Below are positions 56,834-64,000 of a stretch of 64,000 nt of DNA, in pieces. Below the pieces are notes generated by a model. It was not told the DNA's origin and searched no databases. It saw nothing but the letters and a program-made list of their open reading frames with translations. Positions within the stretch are counted from its first letter, which is position 1; each line of letters begins with the position of its first letter. The translations under genes and the position numbers were made by a program. Origin of the DNA: Gymnopus androsaceus JB14 (lineage: Eukaryota; Basidiomycota; Agaricomycetes; Agaricales; Omphalotaceae). Where the stretch lies: positions 91,987 to 155,986 of the forward strand of contig ML769515.1 in the NCBI GenBank assembly GCA_009733575.1. Direction: 5' to 3'.

Positions 56834-57962
56834 CCTGGGAAGGAGGCTGAATTACTTCCACATTCTAGGGCCCGTTCTTATGCCGGGAAGCGCTACATAT
56901 TGGGAACGTAGAGCTCTAGCGAAAACATTCTTCGGAACTTTCCGCGAAGTACGAAGGGAGGAGGGAGGAGAAAAGAGCAAGTAATAGCGCGGATCCCGGA
57001 TACATATCCTGCAAATACTTGAAGAAGGCTCTCGATATGGCACATTCGTTGTCGAAGTTAACTCCGCTGATGAAGAGAAGCTTTTTTCGAAAAATGCCGA
57101 CTGACTCACATACAGCAGCCTATTCTTGCTTGCGATTCTCATGAGACAGCATATGCAACTGGAGGACAGAAGGAGACAGAAGGAGACACTGTCCTCTATG
57201 CATGAAACTATGTACAGCTGGCACACAATTATATAGGACGATAAGTAGCGAGCGACTATTCTAACGATGGTAACAGGCCAATGGCGAATATAACTTAATC
57301 TGTGCCGACGATCCCATAGGATGGCGAAGATTTTCTTTCACTTCACCCTGGCAGGGACCGCCGGCCTAGATGTCCTTTCCAGCTTTGCCCCTCAATTTAG
57401 ACTGGTCGCTAGAGAATGCTTCTTAAACTTTCATCGGCCTTTGCCCAGATACACGGAAATCGTAGCAATTAGTAGGTTTAGATCGGATAGCAGGACCGAT
57501 GACAGCTGGAGATAGAGAATTGAATTGGATTAGTTCGAGCAAGAGTTTACTCATAAGAACACACGCATTTAAAAGCATATTTCCAACATCGGGGTCGCCG
57601 ACCACAAGATTCCGAGCTCTTAAAGTCTACAGGCTCATTTTTCAGTGCAAGCTTGTTTATAAATTTCTGAAGCTGTCTGAAATTCCTGAACTGCATAGCG
57701 GCATTCTTGTCCTTGGGTAGAACATCAAGTATATGGGCTCAGCTCAAAGCTGAAGTTTCGCACCACATCACGACTTCAGAATAAGCTCCCGCAGGCAGAC
57801 TCGAATACAAATGACGATCTGTAAGCGACGAAAAATGACGCGTAAGTTGATTAGACACACGCACAGACCACCGCGTTTAGCCGATTCGGCGATGAGTAAG
57901 CAACTGGCGTCGGACACGGGCTGCTTCAAACCATCATCATCCTCTACTAGTATTATAGTACT
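56834..57962. other. Unassigned region
   Basis: Minus-strand frames at 56852-57226 and 57423-57605 lack recognisable domains. Probably the 5' flank of Mpv17 copy B plus decayed sequence. Confidence 0.45.
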
Positions 57963-59017
57963 ATGACCTCCCTTTTCAGCTTGTATAGGTAAGCGTTCCC
58001 TCCCAAATTCCATGGTCGACTGGTCGATTGTGCTTCTCCCAGCGCTGCATACGCAAGACGACCGATGGCTACACAATGTGCCACGTCCGCTGTTATCTTT
58101 GGAACAGGAGACGTTATAGCTCAACAGGTAGTTGCTAGAAGAGGAGCTCGGAATCACGATGTGAGTCGCTGCTATCTATGGCTTTTTGAATGGAATTTAA
58201 TGCAGAATAGTTAGTTTACTAGAACTGCTCGCTTCATTTTATACGGAGGTCAATACAAATTATCTTGTCCACCGAATAAATCTGAAATTAGCTCCTACAT
58301 CTTCATCGTTTCTCGACTCACCGACTACCTCCATTTTCTCGCATCTCATAATTATAGCATCTTTATTCGGACCTTTCATAACAAAGTGGCACCAGTTCAT
58401 CAACCGCAGGCAATTTACTAGCCCAGTACGCGCTGTTGTATACAAGGTAGGGAGATTCTTTATGCTCTGAAACCACCTCTACCCTTTCCTCCAGGTTACC
58501 CTCGATCAGCTGCTAGCCGCACCCTGTAAGTTATATCGATCTTATCTTCGTATCCTCACCAAATGATTCACAGTGATAACCGTGCCAATGTTCTTCGGCT
58601 CAATGAGTATCTTGGAAGGTCATCCTGAAGAGGCCATTCCAAGGATAAAGAATGTTTGCTATTTAAATCTCTGAACGTCGATATCGAGTCTTAATCTCCC
58701 TACCAGGCCTATTCCTCCACATTAGCGCGTGGTTGGTAAATTTGTTTCCAAGTCAAGTTAATATCTTGGAGAAGCTTTTCTTACACGCGTTCCTTTTAGG
58801 TGCCTTTTCATTCCTGCACAAATCATCAACTTCGCCTTTGTGCCAATATCGATGCGAGTTTTATTCATTAGCTGTGCTGGATTGTGTTGGAGTACGTGTT
58901 CATCGTTTCGTGAACCAGACTTGGCCTAATACTTTCTATAATACAGATACATATCTATCATTCTTCAACGCGAAGCAAAAGCAGCTCCAAGAACAGCCCG
59001 AGAATATACCACCATAA
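57963..59017 (+). CDS. Mpv17/PMP22 family membrane protein, copy B
   Basis: Nine exons (57963-57988, 58043-58160, 58215-58248, 58358-58446, 58495-58525, 58574-58653, 58707-58735, 58800-58891, 58947-59017) total 570 bases, 189 residues, unbroken. Signatures: MTSLFSLYSAAYARRPMATQ, CATSAVIFGTGDVIAQQ, TARFILYGASLFGPFITKWH, FFGSMSILEGHPEEAIPRIK, GWCLFIPAQIINFAFVP and NTYLSFFNAKQKQLQEQPEN. Four hydrophobic segments fit the family of peroxisomal/mitochondrial membrane proteins. Exon borders match copy A (25000-26095) in most places, but copy B has one more intron in the C-terminal half. The sequence is well diverged from copy A, so the duplication is old. Confidence 0.9.
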
Positions 59018-60926
59018 TGCGAAAAAAACTCGCATCTCCCATATGTCATACTAGAGCTTATAGATTTAGAGATATAGATTTCCTTCTGCCGAACTCAAGG
59101 CCGAGCTCTGCGTTGCTTGTCTTGTCCTATCCTGAACGACGGACTACGGCTCCAGGTCCGAAGGAGAAACTAATGTCGGCAAATTGTGATGAATCTTTCG
59201 ATCTTTTGAATGTAGACTTAGTATCGCATCTCCTTCAAGTTATCGCCGTTCGCGCCCCTCTGTTGAATTAATGGGGCTTTATGTCAGGCATATAAGTTGC
59301 TTCTTGAAGCAAGCTGGAATGACCGGGTCTGTTAAGGCGATACATTATGTCTTTTTGCTTTGGGAAGGTCCTACAACTAGTCGATATCGTGAGCAATGTC
59401 TTCGCTGATATGTATGCATTTTCTTCATACTGAGCTACCTAACAATCTCCTATTCATCGACAGCTCAAGATCTTACTATTTACCCAGACCCTGTCTGTCT
59501 TTTGTGATAGGGACAATAAAACTGAGGGAGTGCGCTCCCGTGAAAAAATATGCGAGATACGAAGGGCAGAAGAGGCGGCGCAAGCTGGGAGCGAAAAGGC
59601 GATTCTCAGGTAGGCCATTTGCCTTGAACTCCACCCAAGGTCAAATTAACGAGGGACGTTGCAAGGAGCAGGAAGCTATGTAAGGCAGGAAGATCTTGTA
59701 TAGACCCCAGTTCTGGATTTCGAAGAGGAGGGACGATCTCTGCATGCTTTAAGCAGTGCAAAAAAACCCCTGCGAACTGGTGGTGAGTTCTGCGAGATGC
59801 AAGAAGTCCACCATCTGAGACCGTTTTGATTCAGCGCCAGATGGGAAGAAGATCAACAAGAATTGTAGTTGGATGCGAGATTTGAAGTCAAGGAGATTTC
59901 GGAGCTTATGGTGCAGTCGACCAAGGCCAGGGAGTTTAGTTTCGAGAGCTTTTTAGGAGCTTTAGGGAGAGAGTTTCGAGTCACGATCAGTAAAGCTGAA
60001 AGACGTGAGGTTGTCAGATGTCGCGATAAGAAACCGCAATTCGAGGTCAATGCAATCCTCTCATCGACAAATATCCGACGCTTCGCTAGCTTCATTGATG
60101 GGATGATCTCCGGGTACTCTATTGGAGGCCTATGTAGCTACGGCGACTCGCCAACCTCTGTTGAGATTCGAGAACGAGATGGTTGGCGAATGGTGGGAAG
60201 CAGGCGCGCCAACGTTACGGGCGCTAAAATCTCTTCCTTTCTTTTTTTTTTCATTGCACTTGGTTCTCTTCAAAATCTGGCTAATAGCTGGCTTCTAGAG
60301 ATCAGTTTACGGCTCCTAAGAATGCTGATGTATCTATTTACGGATTTAATCGTGACATATGCACGAATGTCCATCTCATCCACAATACTCGATTGGAATC
60401 TCCTCGAACTTTCCGAGACCCCTGCGAGAATCTGGAAGATTATGATATTGAGGGATCATTAATACCAGCACATCCGAGCTGTCAACTATGAGTACTATGA
60501 GTGCCAAGTGAGCTCTGTTTTCAGGTTTTCTTCGATCTCATCAACAAAATAGGCTCCGATGCTGTATCTATCTCCATCATCGATCAGCTGGTGAATACAT
60601 CGCCGCTCGAAGAGGTATCCTCGGAACCGACCATAACAAGCCTCTTGGCCTCAGCCTTGGCCAATTCTACGATATATCGTAACATCCCTTCAAACCACCG
60701 AGCGCAGAATCCTTGCGATGATTATCCGATAAGCTATGTTGTAGTATGTTGCCCCCATGTAGGTTCGAGCGTTTCATCGCTAACCGTTCCTTTGTCCTCT
60801 ACCAAGAACTAGAAACATCTGCGATTCGGAAAATATGCGGACTGAGCATGCTCGAAACTCCATGTCCGGAAAACATCCGTCGCAAGTGTTAGCAGCGTTC
60901 TGTAGTTGTCGTCCTTGTCCTTTGGG
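59018..60926. other. Unassigned region with one long open frame
   Basis: A 197-codon rightward frame at 59869-60462 has no recognisable domain. The opposite strand there reads a faint LRR-like stretch (LSKLNSLALVDCTISSEISL), which could be a decayed F-box relic. Neither is convincing, so no gene is called. Confidence 0.4.
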
Positions 60927-60934
60927 TATATAAT
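60927..60934 (+). promoter_or_regulatory. TATA box of cellobiohydrolase gene
   Basis: TATATAAT lies about 60 bp upstream of the ATG at 60995. Confidence 0.55.
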
Positions 60935-60994
60935 GTGGCCATTTTTCGACAAATGGTTCTCCATCGGTCTTCAACAATCGTCAAGGATTTCACA

Positions 60995-63017
60995 ATGTTC
61001 CGCTCTGCAGCTCTCGTCTCCTTTACTTTCCTCGCCGTGGCCTACGGTCAACAAGCGGGCACACTTACACCAGAGACCCATCCACCTCTCACCTGGCAAC
61101 AATGCACTGCTTCTGGCTGCACCACTCAGACTTCCGCGGTTACGCTTGACGCAAACTGGCGCTGGCTTCACAGTACCGCCTCGTCTACCAACTGCTACAC
61201 AGGCACGCGCCTCTCCGCTTTGTTGTGCAGCGAGTCCCGCTAATCAGTTTATAGGCAATACTTGGGATGCGACTCTTTGTCCCGGTATGCTAATGCTCAT
61301 TTGTATAATTCTTTTGCTAATGCATTTTTTCTATAGACCCTGCTACCTGGTACGCTAGCCCTATCCTATATGATTGCCTTATTAACGATCCTTCAGTGCT
61401 AAGAACTGCGCTTTGGACGGTGCGGACTACTCGGGTACATTCTTCAAATGCGTTTGTTTTTTTTTGCTCCTTTCTAACACGTTTTGGCAGGCACATACGG
61501 CGTTACGACGAGCGGAAACGCGCTTACGCTTAAGTTTGTCACCCAATCTGCCCAGACGAACGTCGGCTCCCGCCTCTACCTCATGGCTCCGGGAAGCACG
61601 ACCCAGTACCAGACCTTCAACCTCATAAACCAAGAGTTCACCTTCGATGTTGATGTCTCTAAGCTTCCTTGCGGTCTTAATGGAGCACTCTACTTTTCCC
61701 AAATGGATAAAGATGGAGGTGTTGTATGTCATGACGGTGGATTTTTCACGAATATAACAGTACTGATTGAATCATTTTTGTAGGGCCGTTTCCCGACTAA
61801 CACGGCTGGCGCCAAATATGGAACTGGATACTGCGACTCGCAGTGTCCTCACGATATCAAGTTCATTGACGGAGCGGCAAACATCCAAGGTCAGACTTGA
61901 TTTCAGACTTGAAAAACTGATGTTTACGATGTATGGATAGGTTGGGCGCCCGCTTCGAACAACGGAAACACTGGAACTGGACAGGCTGGATCTTGCTGCG
62001 CAGAGATGGATATTTGGGAAGCCAACTCGATTTCGTCCGCCGTCACCCCCCATCCATGTAATTCCTGATTCTTCACGCTGAGACGTCTCATGTTGACTGG
62101 TTTTGGTCTAGGTACGGTTACGCAGCAGACTTCTTGCTCTGGTGCCACTTGTTCGTCTGCCAACTCTACTGCGGGTGTCTGCGACCAAGCAGGCTGCGAC
62201 TTCAACTCTTACCGCTTGGGTGACACCAACTTTTACGGCCCAGGAATGACTGTCGACACTACCAAGCCATTTACGGTTGTCACTCAGTTTGTCTCTTCCA
62301 ACAACCAAACTACTGGTACTCTCACAGGAATTCGTCGCTTGTACGTTCAAAACGGTGTCGTCATTCAGAACTCAATGACCAACATCCCTGGAATCACTGC
62401 CACCAACGAGATCACTACTGCTTTCTGTCAACAACAAAAAACTGCTTTCGGCGACACTGACACATTTGACCAGAAGGGTGGTCTCACTGCAATGGGTAAC
62501 GCCTTTGCCGACGGTATGGTCTTGGTCCTTTCTCTCTGGGATGACTACGCTGTGGGTCTTTCTCTTCTTGTCTGTATTGCTCTTTCTTACCCATTCTAAC
62601 AGGTGAACATGCTCTGGCTCGATAGCGACTACCCTACTACCGGAACTGCACCGGGTGATAAGCGTGGAACTTGCTCAACGTCATCAGGTGTTCCAAAGGA
62701 CGTCGAGTCACAGTCTCCCAATGCACAGGTCATCTACTCCAACATCAAGGTTGGTCCGCTTGGCTCGACATATAGCTCTGGAACTGGCACTCCCAGTGGA
62801 ACTCCCACTGGAACCCCTACTGGCACTCCCACTGGCAGCGCTCCCGGTGCAACTCAGTCGGTGTACGGCCAATGGTAAGAGTCAGAACTTATTTCCATCT
62901 TGGCAGCGGCTGAATACTATTTTCAGTGGTGGTATTGGCTACGGTGGGCCAACTGCTTGCGCGTCTGGGTCGACTTGCGAGACTTCTAGCCCGTACTACA
63001 GTCAATGCTTGCCTTGA
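60995..63017 (+). CDS. cbhI: GH7 cellobiohydrolase with C-terminal CBM1
   Basis: Processive exo-glucanase releasing cellobiose from cellulose chain ends, secreted. Ten exons: 60995-61202, 61255-61284, 61337-61349, 61397-61434, 61491-61723, 61784-61889, 61941-62057, 62112-62551, 62603-62874, 62927-63017; total 1548 bases, 515 residues, no break. The signal peptide ([15 protein letters not shown]) leads to [19 protein letters not shown]. The catalytic motif EMDIWEAN supplies nucleophile, Asp and acid/base. Further family blocks are [15 protein letters not shown] and [20 protein letters not shown] Gly-Thr-Pro linker repeat ([17 protein letters not shown]) joins a complete CBM1 ([15 protein letters not shown], ending YYSQCLP). 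The first intron, after CYTG, begins GC (GCACGC) rather than GT. Confidence 0.97.
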
Positions 63018-64000
63018 ATACTTGATTTACATGTTATGTAGTACAAGGATATATACGCACCTGTAACCTATCTTTCTTTGTTGTCTTTATGTTGCCTTGA
63101 ATTTATCTTTCGATTATGATTTCCATTCTACGTCAGGCTTGACCGTGTCTATATCATTTCTTCCTGGACTCCTCTTCTCTGTGCGGAGATGCCTACGCGA
63201 GGCGTGGTCATGTGCTCGCGTGAATCATTCTGAAGCCATCTCTTGCTCCTCGCCAAATACACTTGTCCATCCTTCCCGTCCCAACCTCAAAGCCTTTTGA
63301 CCTCCAAAATCCCAGTCGAAAATCTCACACGTAATATGGAGGATACAATATTACAAATGCCGATTGAAAAAACGTTTGCGTATATGTACGATCTATTTGC
63401 CTCTGCTTCTGCTGTGCTTTGAATCTATTCAGTGGGTCATCTCCTTGTCATGGCTACATTTGCGCTACTGGTCACTGGTGTTATTCGATACCTTCCGCCA
63501 CATATTTCAGTCATGCAAAGATGAAGTGCTTATCACCCATTGGGAGCGGCAGCGGGGAGAGTCTTCGGGAAACTCTGGAACAGAAATGGGGGAGCTGTAG
63601 CAAGTGTGTGGCAATCGCTTACCTGTCTAGTACCAGCTTATAGGCTTATAGAGCATCGCATTAACCTCACATTACCCACCTGCCCATGGCTGCGTCAACT
63701 TGCTAGTGCTATTGCCCAAGAAAACATCGACGTCATCCTCGTTTATCCCCTCGTACTTTCTTTTGCGGTTTCCTTGCTTACGATACTCCAAGTTTGAATA
63801 AGTTTGAATGGAAGAATGGTCTCATCTTCGAAGTTCCTACCGCACGGGGTTCAGTTTTCTATGGGTGGAAATACACGAGAGGTATCAGATTTCACCGATC
63901 TCAGCCGTCGGCTATGTCGTGAGACTGATGAGTGAATAGCGGTCTGGGTCTCAAAAGGCTCAACGCTCACAATGGTCGGAATCGCAGAGCATTGGGACTA
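63018..64000. other. Intergenic region
   Basis: No gene recognised to the window end; only short frames. Confidence 0.5.

Noticed and set aside
59869..60462. 197-codon plus-strand frame
   Set aside because: No recognisable domain, no signal or introns, and the opposite strand looks as coding-like; not called.

Overview
The window is nuclear DNA of a filamentous basidiomycete, most likely a mushroom-forming Agaricomycete. Genes are split by many short (about 50-60 bp) GT-AG introns with consensus donors and internal TAAC/CTAAC branch sites. The protein families are typical of the group: DUF262 proteins, coiled-coil/F-box/LRR proteins, BTB and MYND proteins, FuA-like GST, AA9 LPMO, GH7 cellobiohydrolase with CBM1, and GMC oxidoreductase. 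Two tRNA genes carry introns next to the anticodon. Nothing looks prokaryotic, and there is no CRISPR array or phage.

Layout. 1-17 kb: a cut-off secreted beta-lactamase-like hydrolase, a DUF262 protein, a Ste7/Fuz7-type MAP kinase kinase, unclear remnants, a caleosin, a small secreted Cys-rich protein and a 17-exon copper amine oxidase. 17-26 kb: tRNA-Gln, a GST pseudogene, an acyl-CoA synthetase, tRNA-Leu, an FtsJ-like methyltransferase and an Mpv17/PMP22 protein. 26-33 kb: a tandem duplication of a unit of about 3 kb carrying an F-box gene. The second copy has a nonsense codon and two short inverted-repeat insertions, one with a perfect 9-bp target-site duplication. 33-44 kb: a secreted kinase-like protein, a broken secreted protein, an AA9 LPMO, an F-box gene, a broken type I membrane protein, a tRNA-Gln relic and an F-box pseudogene with an internal inversion of about 0.43 kb. 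45-64 kb: GMC oxidoreductase, MYND gene plus decayed MYND paralogue, BTB protein, intact GST, cyclophilin, a foldback repeat, a second Mpv17 gene and a GH7 cellobiohydrolase.

How the genes fit together. Cellobiohydrolase, LPMO and an aryl-alcohol-oxidase-like GMC enzyme point to secreted plant cell wall breakdown; the GMC enzyme could supply H2O2 or electrons (inference). GST, acyl-CoA synthetase, caleosin and copper amine oxidase fit lipid, xenobiotic and amine metabolism. No operon-like organisation is expected or seen.

A caution for readers: several conserved genes (DUF262, MAPKK, caleosin, FtsJ-like, Mpv17-A, AA9, one F-box, cyclophilin) contain single 1-2 base frame breaks, some in short homopolymers. 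Other long genes (amine oxidase, GMC, GH7, MYND, Mpv17-B) splice cleanly. Some breaks may be assembly errors rather than real lesions. All exon joins are my own readings of the sequence without transcript evidence.
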